The notes under the pieces: generated by a model
Told to the model about the DNA's origin: nothing
Databases searched by the model: none
What the model saw: the letters and a program-made list of their open reading frames with translations, nothing else
DNA from: JBFJKD01 sp038106145
GTDB lineage: Bacteria; Pseudomonadota; Gammaproteobacteria; Pseudomonadales; Porticoccaceae
NCBI GenBank assembly: GCA_038106145.1
Contig: JAYODD010000009.1
Span: 54,775 to 118,774 of the forward strand
Direction of reading: 5' to 3'
Length of the DNA stretch: 64,000 bases
Made by a program: the position numbers and the translations under genes
In this document: piece by piece, positions 24,186-33,476 of the stretch
Position numbering within the stretch: the stretch's first letter is position 1
How the letters are laid out: the number at the start of each line of letters is the position of its first letter

Positions 24186-26753
24186 ATGAATCTCAGAGTT
24201 CTGGTTCTGACCCGGATTATTCCGGTTTTCGTGCTTTCACTGCTAAGCCTGGGCCTCGGCGGTGTGTTGTTGATGAACGACGCTGTCAGCCAAAAGCAAA
24301 GGTCTCTGGTAAGTGCTGTCGCGCGCTCCCTTACTGCTCACCTGCAGCAAGTTCAGGGCGGCGCGCAAGCGGGCGCCGCATTAATCACCCAATCAACGGA
24401 ATTTACTGACTATTCATCGGCGCGGGAACGTCAAACTCGCGCTGCAACGGAAAATCTTCAGGGGAATACACCTGAAATTGGTGATACGGAAAAAGATCTT
24501 TTAGCGCTTTTTTATCGCGCCCTCGACAGCTACCCCCACTTTGATCAAATCCACCTTCTCAGCCCTGCCGGGCAAACGCTGCTGTCCGCTGACCGCGCAT
24601 TATCGCGAACTGGGCAAACCAGGTCCGAACGGGCCAGCGGCGACTCGTCAATGCCGATGAACGCAAATAATAAATCCGTGGGAACGCTACACGGTACGCT
24701 GCACGACGCCATCATTAAGGCAAAAAAACCCTTCATTGCGGAATTTGCCGTGCACCAGGGCGAGCCAAGAATATTTTTTATTTTCCGACGCACCAACCCA
24801 GAGCACTGGGAGGGCGAATACTATTATTTTATATTTACTGCAAGAATGACTGCGGTCAAACATCTCGCCGCACAGCATAGCGAATTAGACGGGGTAAGTT
24901 TTTTGTTGTTAAGTGCCAACGACCAGCCTCTTTTTACCACTGGTCAGAATGCAGACCTTGTCGCATATTTTATACAAAATCTGAATTCCCTAATTCCAGA
25001 TGGTGATGCGCACGCCGTCGATTTTTCTGGGACATCGTTGTTGTATGTGGCCACCAGTCTGTACGGTAACAGACTAATCACCTTCGCCCCACAACGATCA
25101 CTCAACGACATAGACAATCAATTCTCCATGCTTGCACTTATTGTCACTGTGTTCGCAATTGCGGTGTGCGTATTTTTGACAACGTTTTTTATCAATCGCC
25201 TGGTGGCTTTGCCAATCAGACAGCTGGCTCGGGACGTCAGATCCACAGCCGATGGCGAAAATGTTTATCTAAAAAAAGATTACGCCGCGGTAGAAATCAA
25301 CCAATTGGCAGCCACTTTTGAAAAAGTGCTAACCGCTGAGCACGAGGCCCGTAGCCAGATTCAAAACATGGCGTACTTCGACGCCCTGACCGGACTGGCT
25401 AATCGCCGTCTGTTTGCTACCTATCTGGCCCGCATAGTGGCATCGGCGCAACGCTCCAACGCCCGTCTGGCGGTAATGTTTATCGATCTGGATAACTTCA
25501 AATTTATTAATGACAGTTACGGCCATCACTTCGGCGATCGGGTATTGGTCGAGTTTGCAGAACGTATCAAGAATACGGTGCGCACCAGCGACCTGGTGTC
25601 CTTTCTCGGCGAGAGCGACGCCGCGCAAAGCATTGCGCGTCTGGCGGGCGATGAATTTGCCGTGCTGTTAACCTCCCTGGAAGACAATTTTTCCGCAGCC
25701 GTGGTGGCTGAGCGCCTGCTGGAAAACGCACGCGAACCGATCGTATTCGAGGGGCAGGTTGTTCACATTGAGGCCTCCATTGGCATCGCGGTATTTCCCG
25801 ACGATGCCAGCGGGCCGCAACAGTTAATTCAGCACGCCGACGCGGCGATGTACCACGCCAAGGTTAGCGGCAAGAATACCTACTGTTTTTTTTCCCAGGA
25901 TATTTCCAACAAACTCGCCAGGCAGCGCAGTATTCAACAGGCGTTGCGCCATGCCCTGCTTGAGGATGAGTTCGAATTACTGTTTCAACCCTACGTCAAT
26001 CGCGCCGAACATCGCATCATTGGCGCTGAAATTTTATTGCGCTGGAACAGCAAACTGCTCGGCGCCATACCACCACAGGAATTTATTCCGGTCGCGGAAT
26101 CCACCGGAATCATTAAGGAAATTGATGCCTGGTTGCTGAGCAAGGCGCTGGAATTACTGGACCACTGGAAACTGAAGGGCTACCCAGACATAAATTTGTC
26201 GCTTAACATTTCTGCAGCTGAGATGCGTAACCTCTCCTTTCCGGGATTTGTCGCCGCCAGTTTGAAGGCTTATACCATCGAGCCAAGGCGCATTGAGTTT
26301 GAAATCACCGAGACGAAACTCGTTGACTATGACGAACGCTCTCTCGATATTTTTTCACGACTGAAAGAGACCGGTGTTACGCTCATACTTGACGATTTTG
26401 GCAAGGGCTTTACCTCGCTCAACCAGCTTAAGGATCTGCCGGTGCACAGACTAAAAATAGACCGGGACTATGTTGCGGAAATAGCCGCGAAAAGCGGACA
26501 CCTGCAAATTGTGGACGTTATATTGTTGCTCAGTCATTCCTATCAACTCAGTGCAACCGCGGAAGGTGTGGAACGGTTACATCAGGTCGAGTATCTCGAA
26601 GAAGCGGGATGCGATTATCTACAGGGATTTTATTTCAGTGCGCCACTCAGCCTTGAGCAATTTACCGCACTGTTGGACACCAGGCGGCTGATACTGCCAG
26701 ATGTTAAACAACAAACGTCCGCGAACCCAGCGCAAACGGTAAGCTCCACGTAG
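24186..26753 (+). CDS. Membrane GGDEF-EAL protein (cyclic-di-GMP turnover)
   Basis: An 855-residue protein. An N-terminal membrane segment (about 8-31) is followed by a roughly 280-residue periplasmic sensor region of no recognised family, a second membrane segment (about 314-336) and a HAMP-like linker. The GGDEF domain carries its signature as AGDEF (about 487-491). The EAL domain (from about 590) has its signature as EIL (Glu615). Other EAL catalytic elements are kept: NLSLNIS, FEITETKL, LDDFGKGFTSL (about 734), LKIDRDYV, TAEGVE and LQGFYF. No RxxD inhibitory site precedes AGDEF. The phosphodiesterase function is probably intact and the cyclase uncertain. It stands alone behind a 235-bp leader. 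Confidence 0.9.
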   Translation: MNLRVLVLTRIIPVFVLSLLSLGLGGVLLMNDAVSQKQRSLVSAVARSLTAHLQQVQGGAQAGAALITQSTEFTDYSSARERQTRAATENLQGNTPEIGDTEKDLLALFYRALDSYPHFDQIHLLSPAGQTLLSADRALSRTGQTRSERASGDSSMPMNANNKSVGTLHGTLHDAIIKAKKPFIAEFAVHQGEPRIFFIFRRTNPEHWEGEYYYFIFTARMTAVKHLAAQHSELDGVSFLLLSANDQPLFTTGQNADLVAYFIQNLNSLIPDGDAHAVDFSGTSLLYVATSLYGNRLITFAPQRSLNDIDNQFSMLALIVTVFAIAVCVFLTTFFINRLVALPIRQLARDVRSTADGENVYLKKDYAAVEINQLAATFEKVLTAEHEARSQIQNMAYFDALTGLANRRLFATYLARIVASAQRSNARLAVMFIDLDNFKFINDSYGHHFGDRVLVEFAERIKNTVRTSDLVSFLGESDAAQSIARLAGDEFAVLLTSLEDNFSAAVVAERLLENAREPIVFEGQVVHIEASIGIAVFPDDASGPQQLIQHADAAMYHAKVSGKNTYCFFSQDISNKLARQRSIQQALRHALLEDEFELLFQPYVNRAEHRIIGAEILLRWNSKLLGAIPPQEFIPVAESTGIIKEIDAWLLSKALELLDHWKLKGYPDINLSLNISAAEMRNLSFPGFVAASLKAYTIEPRRIEFEITETKLVDYDERSLDIFSRLKETGVTLILDDFGKGFTSLNQLKDLPVHRLKIDRDYVAEIAAKSGHLQIVDVILLLSHSYQLSATAEGVERLHQVEYLEEAGCDYLQGFYFSAPLSLEQFTALLDTRRLILPDVKQQTSANPAQTVSST

Positions 26754-26934
26754 CCCAACCGGTCTCGCCAATACGCATGGATAGTGTGGCGAGGCATTCA
26801 GTAAATTCTTCCAACCCACTGCCGTTAAGGTCAGGTAGCCCAAAGTCTGCACCGCGCTTATTAAATACCGGTAATGGGCGGCGCGTATTATCACAGGCAC
26901 CTCCCTGCTCAACGTCGTCATCCGGGTTGGCCGA

Positions 26935-27762
26935 CTACGTTAACGACGCCCGCATCGCCCCTATCACGGGTGCGGTAGCAGGGCGTAAACCTCGCCACAG
27001 GAAAAAAGATTCCGCCGCCTGCTCCACCAGCATACCGAGCCCGTCGGCGACCGCGACCGCCCCGTGCTCTGTTGCCCACTTCATAAATACCGTGGGCACT
27101 GCCCCGTACATCATGTCGTAGCACCACGCGGCGCCTGCTAGCAGGCTATCGGGCAACGGCGGCAAATCACCCCCCAGGCTGGCGCTGGTGCCATTGATCA
27201 CCACGTCAAAGGTTTTCAAGGCGACCAACCCGTCCAGGTCAACGGCGCTCATCGACCCCAGCGAAGCAAATTCCCCCACCAGTTGCTGCGCCTTGGCGAC
27301 GGTACGATTGGCAATCACCAACTCCCGCGGATTCTGCGCGAGAAGTGGTTGCAAAATGCCGCGCACCGCACCGCCCGCTCCAAGGATCAGCACCCTTTTG
27401 CCAACGATGGACCAACCGAGATTGCCGGTGATATCGGACACCAGCCCGGCGCCATCCGTGTTATCGCCCAATACGGCGCTATCCCGCTGAAGTGCAAGCG
27501 TATTAACCGCCCCTGCCCGCCTGGCCCGCGGAGTTAAGCGGGTCGCGAAACGATACGCATCCTGTTTGAATGGCACCGTGACATTCAGACCCCTGCCGCC
27601 ACCCTGGAAAAACTCCGTGGCCGCTGCGTTAAACCCCCCGGCCGCCACTAGCTGACGCGTATAGGACATATCCACGCCCAACTGGGCGGCGAAGGCGCGG
27701 TGAATTGCTGGCGAAAGGCTGTGCGCAACAGGGTTGCCAAATACTGCATAGCGATCAGTCAT
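26935..27762 (-). CDS. aroE: Shikimate dehydrogenase
   Basis: A 275-residue enzyme that reduces 3-dehydroshikimate to shikimate with NADPH. It starts YAVFGNPVAHSLSPAIH and has the catalytic Lys/Asp segment LNVTVPFKQDA, GDNTDGAGLV, the NADP motif ILGAGGAVRGIL with IANRT, and the C-terminal DGLGMLVEQAAESF. It is the last gene of the leftward lysM-dprA-tsaC-hemF-aroE cluster. After its TAG stop the same frame stays open for a further 70 codons (see findings). Confidence 0.96.
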   Translation of the reverse strand: MTDRYAVFGNPVAHSLSPAIHRAFAAQLGVDMSYTRQLVAAGGFNAAATEFFQGGGRGLNVTVPFKQDAYRFATRLTPRARRAGAVNTLALQRDSAVLGDNTDGAGLVSDITGNLGWSIVGKRVLILGAGGAVRGILQPLLAQNPRELVIANRTVAKAQQLVGEFASLGSMSAVDLDGLVALKTFDVVINGTSASLGGDLPPLPDSLLAGAAWCYDMMYGAVPTVFMKWATEHGAVAVADGLGMLVEQAAESFFLWRGLRPATAPVIGAMRASLT

Positions 27763-27886
27763 GGTGCGTTCGTCGACCCGGTTTATGCTTTAGCGACACA
27801 GTTTAGCGCCTATTTGCTTAACCGCCAGCGCTGGCCGACGGGTGAGTTCGGGGTGTAACGATTGTCGGGAAATCGTAGGTGCCGCG

Positions 27887-28810
27887 CTAGACCCAGTCTT
27901 TGGGAGGCAAAAACTGGTCGTAGAGCTGGGCCTCCGCGCTGCCGGGCTGGGGCTGCCAATCGTAGTCCCAGCGCACCAGCGGCGGCAGGGACATCAGAAT
28001 AGACTCGGTGCGCCCGCCGGTTTGCAGGCCAAACAGGGTGCCCCGATCGTACACCAGGTTGAACTCCACATAGCGCCCGCGGCGATACAGCTGAAAATTC
28101 CTTTCCCGCTCGCCATAGGGCGTATCCTTGCGGCGCTCGATAATCGGGCAATAGGCCTGAGTGTAGCTATCGCCGACAGCGCGCAGCAGGGCAAAACTCG
28201 CTTCGAATCCCCCGCTATTGTAATCGTCAAAAAACAGTCCGCCGATCCCGCGCGCCTCATTGCGGTGCTTTATATAAAAATAATCGTCACACCATTGTTT
28301 GAAGCGCGGGTAAATGTCAGTGCCGTGGGATGCGCAAGCCTGCTGCGCTACCCGGTGCCAGTGGCGGCAATCCTCCTGATCGCCGTAGTATGGCGTCAGG
28401 TCGTAACCACCCCCAAACCACCACACGGGGGCCTCTCCGTCTTGCTCCGCCACAAAGAAGCGCACATTGGCATGGGAGGTCGGCGCGTAAGGGTTAAGGG
28501 GGTGAATGACCAGGGACACGCCCATCGCTTCAAATGAGCGCCCCGCCAACTCCGGACGGCTGGCCGTCGCAGAGGCGGGCAACTGTGCGCCCTGTACGCA
28601 GGAGTAGTTAACGCCGCCTTTTTCAAAGACTGCGCCGTTGGCGATCACCCGCGAACGACCGCCACCCCCCTCGGCGCGGGTCCAGTTATCCTCCTGAAAC
28701 CGGGCTTGCGATTCGTAGCGCTGCAGCGCCGCGCAAATCTGATCCTGAAGCCCCTGCAAGTAATTTTTAACGCTTTCTTTGTCGATTACCGACCCGTCTG
28801 TTTTGGGCAC
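27887..28810 (-). CDS. hemF: Oxygen-dependent coproporphyrinogen III oxidase
   Basis: A 307-residue enzyme that decarboxylates coproporphyrinogen III to protoporphyrinogen IX with O2, in haem synthesis. It has GGGGRSRVIANGAVFEKGGVN, the NPYAPTSHANVRFF motif, WWFGGGYDLTPYY, RGIGGLFFDDYN and the C-terminal ESILMSLPPLVRWDYDW. The start is set at GTG 28810, which has a CAGGAGAGAAC ribosome site; a TTG at 28834 is in frame. It indicates an aerobic lifestyle. The gap to tsaC is about 27 bp. Confidence 0.95.
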   Translation of the reverse strand: MPKTDGSVIDKESVKNYLQGLQDQICAALQRYESQARFQEDNWTRAEGGGGRSRVIANGAVFEKGGVNYSCVQGAQLPASATASRPELAGRSFEAMGVSLVIHPLNPYAPTSHANVRFFVAEQDGEAPVWWFGGGYDLTPYYGDQEDCRHWHRVAQQACASHGTDIYPRFKQWCDDYFYIKHRNEARGIGGLFFDDYNSGGFEASFALLRAVGDSYTQAYCPIIERRKDTPYGERERNFQLYRRGRYVEFNLVYDRGTLFGLQTGGRTESILMSLPPLVRWDYDWQPQPGSAEAQLYDQFLPPKDWV

Positions 28811-28837
28811 GTTCTCTCCTGAATACTGCTGCAATAC

Positions 28838-29413
28838 CTAGCCCGCGCCGGGGCGAATAACGCGCCCCGACAGCAGATCGCGAATCTCGCTCGGTCGGCC
28901 AGGATGACCAACTCTACCGGGCAGGTAATCGTCGAGGCTCGCGCCAAAATATGCTTTGACCTTGATCAATGAAACGGCCGCTGGCAATCCCCCAGGGTTG
29001 GCCGAAGTGGATACCAGGGGGCCGCCAAAGGCCCTGGACAGACCAGCCGCCAGTGGGTGAGCGGTAACCCGCACGGCCAACCGGTCGCTATCTCCCGTAA
29101 TCCAGTTTGCCGCCGCGCCATTGTTGGGAATCAGCCAGGTAACCGCACCCGGCCAGCTAGCTGCCAGCAAGGCGCGCTGGGAGGCATCGATGCCCTGTAA
29201 AAAAGGTTCCAGCATGGCGATATCGGCTGCTATTAAAATCACACCTTTGCTGACCGGGCGGCCCTTGAGCCGCAAGATACGATATACCGCATCCGCATTG
29301 GCTGGGTCACTGCCGAGACCCCACACCCCTTCCGTGGGGTACGCCACCACGCCACCACCGCGCATGATGTCTGCAGCCCGACGCACCCGGTGGTTATACC
29401 GCCAGTCAAACAC
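28838..29413 (-). CDS. tsaC: L-threonylcarbamoyladenylate synthase (YrdC/TsaC)
   Basis: A 191-residue YrdC-domain protein that makes threonylcarbamoyl-AMP for the t6A modification of ANN-decoding tRNAs. It shows GGVVAYPTEGVWGLGSDP, the basic RLKGRPVSKGVILI loop, AVRVTAHPLA and the PLVSTSANPGG motif. GTG 29413 is chosen: GGAGAAAAATT precedes it and the length then fits TsaC; an upstream in-frame extension to 29530 would add unrelated residues. It lies between dprA and hemF as in pseudomonads. Confidence 0.92.
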   Translation of the reverse strand: MFDWRYNHRVRRAADIMRGGGVVAYPTEGVWGLGSDPANADAVYRILRLKGRPVSKGVILIAADIAMLEPFLQGIDASQRALLAASWPGAVTWLIPNNGAAANWITGDSDRLAVRVTAHPLAAGLSRAFGGPLVSTSANPGGLPAAVSLIKVKAYFGASLDDYLPGRVGHPGRPSEIRDLLSGRVIRPGAG

Positions 29414-29607
29414 AATTTTTCTCCTTATGCACAGCGTGCGCCACGATAGCGGGGACGCGGACAAGCCGCCCACCCGGTGATCCAGCGTTGCGGGGGAAAG
29501 ACCAATGCAATTCGTGGTTATGCTTCCCAAGTCTGGGACAGCGCGAGGCTACTCCATGATGGCCGCGGATTCAACGTCCGGGTATAAGTGGGGGCGAATT
29601 AACGCGC

Positions 29608-30723
29608 CTATTTTAAACGGATAAATGTTCCACCCTGGTTTTCCACCAGTCCACCAAGTTCCAGTTCCACCATAATGCGTGTCAGTTGGGCGGGATCTGT
29701 GCCGGTACTCTCCACCAGGGCATCGAGTGGCATGGGATCAAAGCCCATCTCGGCGAGTATCATTTCCTGTTCCGGCGAGAGCGCAGGGTTGGCGCCGCTC
29801 TCGCCCGTGTCGCGCGCAATCTGTAACTCTCCCATTTTGTAGGCCAACATTCCTTCGAGCTGGGCCACAATATCGTCGGCTGTTTCGACCAGTGTCGCGC
29901 CATCGCGCAACAACTGGTGGCACCCCCGCGCCCTGGGGTTATGGATCGATCCAGGAATCGCAAAAACCTCCCGCCCCTGTTCCAGGGCGTAGCGGGCAGT
30001 AATCAATGACCCACTGCGCAGCGCCGCTTCCACCACCAGCGTCCCTAAACTGAGTCCGCTGATAATGCGGTTGCGCTGCGGGAAATGGCTCCCTCTGGGT
30101 GGGGAGCCAAGGGGAAATTCGGACACAATGGCGCCGCCGCGCTCAATGATTTTCGTCTGTAACTCGGCGTGCTGTCGTGGATACACCCGATCTATTCCAG
30201 TCGCAACTACCGCAATGGTCACGCCACCCCTGAGGGCGCCGTGGTGAGCGGCCCTGTCGATGCCCATTGCCAGGCCACTGGTAATGGCAAAACCATGGCC
30301 TGCAAGACTGGCGGCAAACGATTCCGCAGTACGGTCGCCACCGCTGGAACTCTGCCGGCTGCCAACCATCGCGATTTGCGGCAGGGACAACGCCTCTGCC
30401 CTCCCGCGCACGAACAACACCGGTGGCGGCGCGAAAATTTCCCGCAACAATGGGGGATAGTCCGCGTCGCCAAGGGTTAGCACCTGTATCTGCTCGGCGG
30501 CGCAGTAGGCCAGTGTCGCGTGAATTTCGTGCCGCAAGGTGGTGGGATTTTCGCGAAACTCGGCCGATCCCGCCCGGCAGGCAAGGGGCAGTTGCTCAGC
30601 AGCGAGATTCACCACTGTGGCAAAAGAGCCGTGGCGAGCGTACAGGTTGTTGATAATTGTAGTACTGAATCCTGGCAGACATTGCAGCGCCAGTGCCGAC
30701 TCTTTTTCGGTCAACTTGCTCAT
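29608..30723 (-). CDS. dprA: DNA-processing protein DprA (Smf)
   Basis: A 371-residue protein that binds incoming single-stranded DNA and loads RecA in natural transformation. It has an N-terminal helical (SAM/HhH-like) part, then the extended Rossmann domain with IAMVGSRQSSSGG, ITSGLAMGIDRAAHHGAL, VVATGIDRVYPRQH, GAIVSEFPLGSPP and HFPQRNRIISGLS. The C-terminal winged-helix DML1-like domain (MGFDPMPLDALVESTGTDPAQL) is intact. ATG 30723. It lies 89 bp after the LysM gene. Confidence 0.95.
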   Translation of the reverse strand: MSKLTEKESALALQCLPGFSTTIINNLYARHGSFATVVNLAAEQLPLACRAGSAEFRENPTTLRHEIHATLAYCAAEQIQVLTLGDADYPPLLREIFAPPPVLFVRGRAEALSLPQIAMVGSRQSSSGGDRTAESFAASLAGHGFAITSGLAMGIDRAAHHGALRGGVTIAVVATGIDRVYPRQHAELQTKIIERGGAIVSEFPLGSPPRGSHFPQRNRIISGLSLGTLVVEAALRSGSLITARYALEQGREVFAIPGSIHNPRARGCHQLLRDGATLVETADDIVAQLEGMLAYKMGELQIARDTGESGANPALSPEQEMILAEMGFDPMPLDALVESTGTDPAQLTRIMVELELGGLVENQGGTFIRLK

Positions 30724-30812
30724 CCCTGAGTGTCCTGACTTCCCCTGGCACCGCTGGACGCCCCAGTCTCCCTGGGGCTATCCCCATCGACCTCAGTCAG
30801 CGGGCCCAAACA

Positions 30813-31832
30813 TTATGGATTGCGCACCAGATCTTTTACGGAAAGGGGCCGATCCGCATTGAGAACCAGCCCGAAGCTCATTTTTTCAAAGGCGCGAAAT
30901 ATCATCACCAAACCCGCTCTTTCGGGTGGCAGTGTGACTGTGTCTTCGGCGATGCGATCCGCAACCGTTTCTCCGCGCTTGTAAATCGCCAGCATATTGC
31001 CCACCGCCAGGCCATCCCGTTCACCGCGATTGATGGCGACAACATCCAGATGACCAACATTATTCACACCACCTTCTACCGCAATAATTACCCCGTCGAT
31101 GGTGTCAGTCGGCGCACTCGGATAAAACACCGGATCAATTTTGCGTTCCTCGCCCGGCAACAGCCGGTCGCCGATTCGAATTTCCTGCTCGCTGCGCAAC
31201 ACGCCAGCAGTGCCAACATCGCCGTTAACTGCCTTCAGTTGCACCGCGCCCACATCCTGGGCGCGCACCCCGAGCACCTCCTCGGAGTCTGGATCGATAT
31301 AGGGATCACCCTGACGATAAACGCCAAACGTACCGTCGTCACCGGCAAACGTGCCGCGGGCGTACAGGTCGTCCCCGATACCGGAAATAATGCGTTTTTG
31401 CTGACCCGCCACCACGTAGGGCGCCGCTTCCAGTTCCCCCGGCGCAACCACCCGTGTGCGAGAAAGGAAACTGTTGATCGCATCCAGTGGCAACGCTGCG
31501 ATGGCCTCTCCATGGGCCATTGCGCGCACCTGCGGACTTAGTTTGACGTTGCGACCCCGATTTAAGGTTAAGCGCGGCTGCCCGTCGATATACACCAGGC
31601 TGATCACATCGCCTGGATAGATAAGGTGGGGGTTTTTAATCTGAGGATTAACGTGCCAGATTTCAGGCCACAACCAGGGTTCGCGCAGGTAAAATGCGGA
31701 AATATCCCAAAGGGTATCACCCTTTTTTACGGTATAGGTGTCGGGAACGCTGTCCTTGAACGGCGGCTCCGCAGCGAATGCCGCGGCCATGCCCAGCCAA
31801 ATTCCCATCAACGCTATCGCTGCTTTTTTCAT
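30813..31832 (-). CDS. Secreted LysM-domain protein
   Basis: A 339-residue exported protein with a Sec signal peptide (MKKAAIALMGIWLGMAAAFA, cleavage about residue 20). One LysM domain follows at about 31-80: YTVKKGDTLWDISAFYL, then WHVNPQIKNPHLIYPGDVI. Behind it is a beta-rich region of about 250 residues found in the conserved LysM protein upstream of dprA in pseudomonads. It probably binds peptidoglycan in the periplasm; its precise task is not known. ATG 31832 is chosen over an upstream in-frame start because it begins the signal peptide. It is divergent from def, with 134 bp between. Confidence 0.88.
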   Translation of the reverse strand: MKKAAIALMGIWLGMAAAFAAEPPFKDSVPDTYTVKKGDTLWDISAFYLREPWLWPEIWHVNPQIKNPHLIYPGDVISLVYIDGQPRLTLNRGRNVKLSPQVRAMAHGEAIAALPLDAINSFLSRTRVVAPGELEAAPYVVAGQQKRIISGIGDDLYARGTFAGDDGTFGVYRQGDPYIDPDSEEVLGVRAQDVGAVQLKAVNGDVGTAGVLRSEQEIRIGDRLLPGEERKIDPVFYPSAPTDTIDGVIIAVEGGVNNVGHLDVVAINRGERDGLAVGNMLAIYKRGETVADRIAEDTVTLPPERAGLVMIFRAFEKMSFGLVLNADRPLSVKDLVRNP

Positions 31833-31966
31833 GATGGCCCATCCTGTGTGCTGTATCTCGATAGTGTATACTTCGATTATCGAGGTCATTATTATCGAAA
31901 CCTCCTTTCAGGACCTAATGTTAGCAGTGGTTTATGCCAATTTGCTAGAGATTGATCACAAACATT

Positions 31967-32473
31967 ATGACAACTCTGACCATCCTCGAATTCCCCGATC
32001 CGCGACTGCGTACCCAGGCCAAACCCGTCGTCGCCGTCGACCACCGTATACGACAGCTGGTCGACGACATGCTGGAGACCATGTATGACGCCGAGGGCAT
32101 CGGGCTGGCGGCCACCCAGGTGAACGTGCACGAACGGGTAGTGGTCATGGATATTTCTTCGCAACGGGATACGCCGCTGGTGTTTATCAACCCCGAAATT
32201 CAACTCCTGGACGACAGCACCCGCGAATACGAAGAGGGATGCCTCTCGGTTCCGGGCTTTTATGAATCGGTTGCGCGGCCCGACCACATTCGGGTACGGG
32301 CGCTGGATCGCAACGGCAAGGCATTTGAAATGGAACCCGACGGCTTACTGGCGGTATGTATTCAACACGAGCTCGACCATTTGAACGGAAAACTCTTTGT
32401 TGATTACCTGTCGCCGTTAAAGCGCACGCGCATTCGCGCTAAACTCGAGAAACTCCAGCGCCAACCCGCCTGA
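31967..32473 (+). CDS. def: Peptide deformylase
   Basis: A 168-residue metalloenzyme that removes the formyl group from nascent proteins. The three family motifs are present: GIGLAATQ (about 45-52), EEGCLSVPG (about 88-96, metal-ligand Cys) and CIQHELDHLNG (about 129-139, HExDH metal site). ATG 31967 (MTTLTILEFPDPRLR) is used; a TTG 15 bp upstream is in frame. It is first in the rightward def-fmt-rsmB-trkA-trkH group. Confidence 0.97.
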   Translation: MTTLTILEFPDPRLRTQAKPVVAVDHRIRQLVDDMLETMYDAEGIGLAATQVNVHERVVVMDISSQRDTPLVFINPEIQLLDDSTREYEEGCLSVPGFYESVARPDHIRVRALDRNGKAFEMEPDGLLAVCIQHELDHLNGKLFVDYLSPLKRTRIRAKLEKLQRQPA

Positions 32474-32495
32474 ACAGTCGAAAGGCAGAACCCGC

Positions 32496-33473
32496 ATGCA
32501 CGATATAACGGCGAGCCTCCGGGATCTGCGCATCGTGTTTGCCGGAACCCCCGAATTCGCCGCCCGCCATTTACAGGCGTTGCTCGACCATCACCTGCGG
32601 GTGGTGGCCGTCTACTGCCAGCCCGACCGCCCCGCCGGGCGTGGCAAACATCTCGCCGTTGGACCAGTTAAACAGCTGGCTCTGGATCACAGACTGCCGA
32701 TCCATCAACCGGCGGGCCTGAAAAGCGCCGAGGCCGCAGCAGAGCTCGCCGCTCTCGCCCCCGACATCGTGGTGGTGGTCGCCTACGGCCTGTTGTTGCC
32801 ACAAAAAATTCTGGACATTCCGCGTCTTGGCTGCATCAACGTCCACGCCTCGCTGCTGCCGCGCTGGCGCGGCGCCGCCCCCATTCAACGGGCTATCGAA
32901 GCGGGAGATCCGCAAACCGGCGTAACCATCATGCGCATGGAAGCCGGTCTCGACACCGGACCGATGCTGCTCTCGGCAACCTGTCCCATTACCGCGATGG
33001 ACACGGCTGCCACGCTGCAGGAGAAACTCGCTACCCAGGGCGTCGAAGCCCTCATCACTGCGCTGCAACAGATTGCCGATGGCGTCACAAATCCCCTGCC
33101 GCAGGACGACCGCCATGCCACCTACGCCGGTAAAATCAATAAGAGCGATGCACAACTGGACTGGCATCAGGATGCCCGCGCCCTGGAGCGCCGCGTGCGG
33201 GCCTTTAATCCCGTGCCGGTCGCCTTTGCGCTCCTCGCCAATGAACCCGTGCGCATCTGGGCGGCAACCGCCAGCGACGAAACAAGCGACCAACCCCCTG
33301 GCACAATTGTCGCTGCGCACGCCGACGGGATAACAATTGCGTGCGCACGGGGACAACTGGTCGTTACCGAATTGCAATTGCCGGGTAAAAAGAAATTGCC
33401 CGCGGCAGACCTGCTCAACAGCCGGGCCGCTCAATTTCGCCCCGGACTTAAGTTTCAGTCTCGAGATAACTGA
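32496..33473 (+). CDS. fmt: Methionyl-tRNA formyltransferase
   Basis: A 325-residue enzyme that formylates initiator Met-tRNA using 10-formyl-THF. It has the N-terminal LRIVFAGTPEFAARHLQ, the catalytic region INVHASLLPRWRGAAPIQRAI (Asn-His), MRMEAGLDTGPML with the catalytic Asp, and a C-terminal OB-type domain with RVRAFNPVPVAF. It starts 22 bp after def and ends three bases before rsmB, as in many gammaproteobacteria. Confidence 0.96.
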   Translation: MHDITASLRDLRIVFAGTPEFAARHLQALLDHHLRVVAVYCQPDRPAGRGKHLAVGPVKQLALDHRLPIHQPAGLKSAEAAAELAALAPDIVVVVAYGLLLPQKILDIPRLGCINVHASLLPRWRGAAPIQRAIEAGDPQTGVTIMRMEAGLDTGPMLLSATCPITAMDTAATLQEKLATQGVEALITALQQIADGVTNPLPQDDRHATYAGKINKSDAQLDWHQDARALERRVRAFNPVPVAFALLANEPVRIWAATASDETSDQPPGTIVAAHADGITIACARGQLVVTELQLPGKKKLPAADLLNSRAAQFRPGLKFQSRDN

Positions 33474-33476
33474 AGC

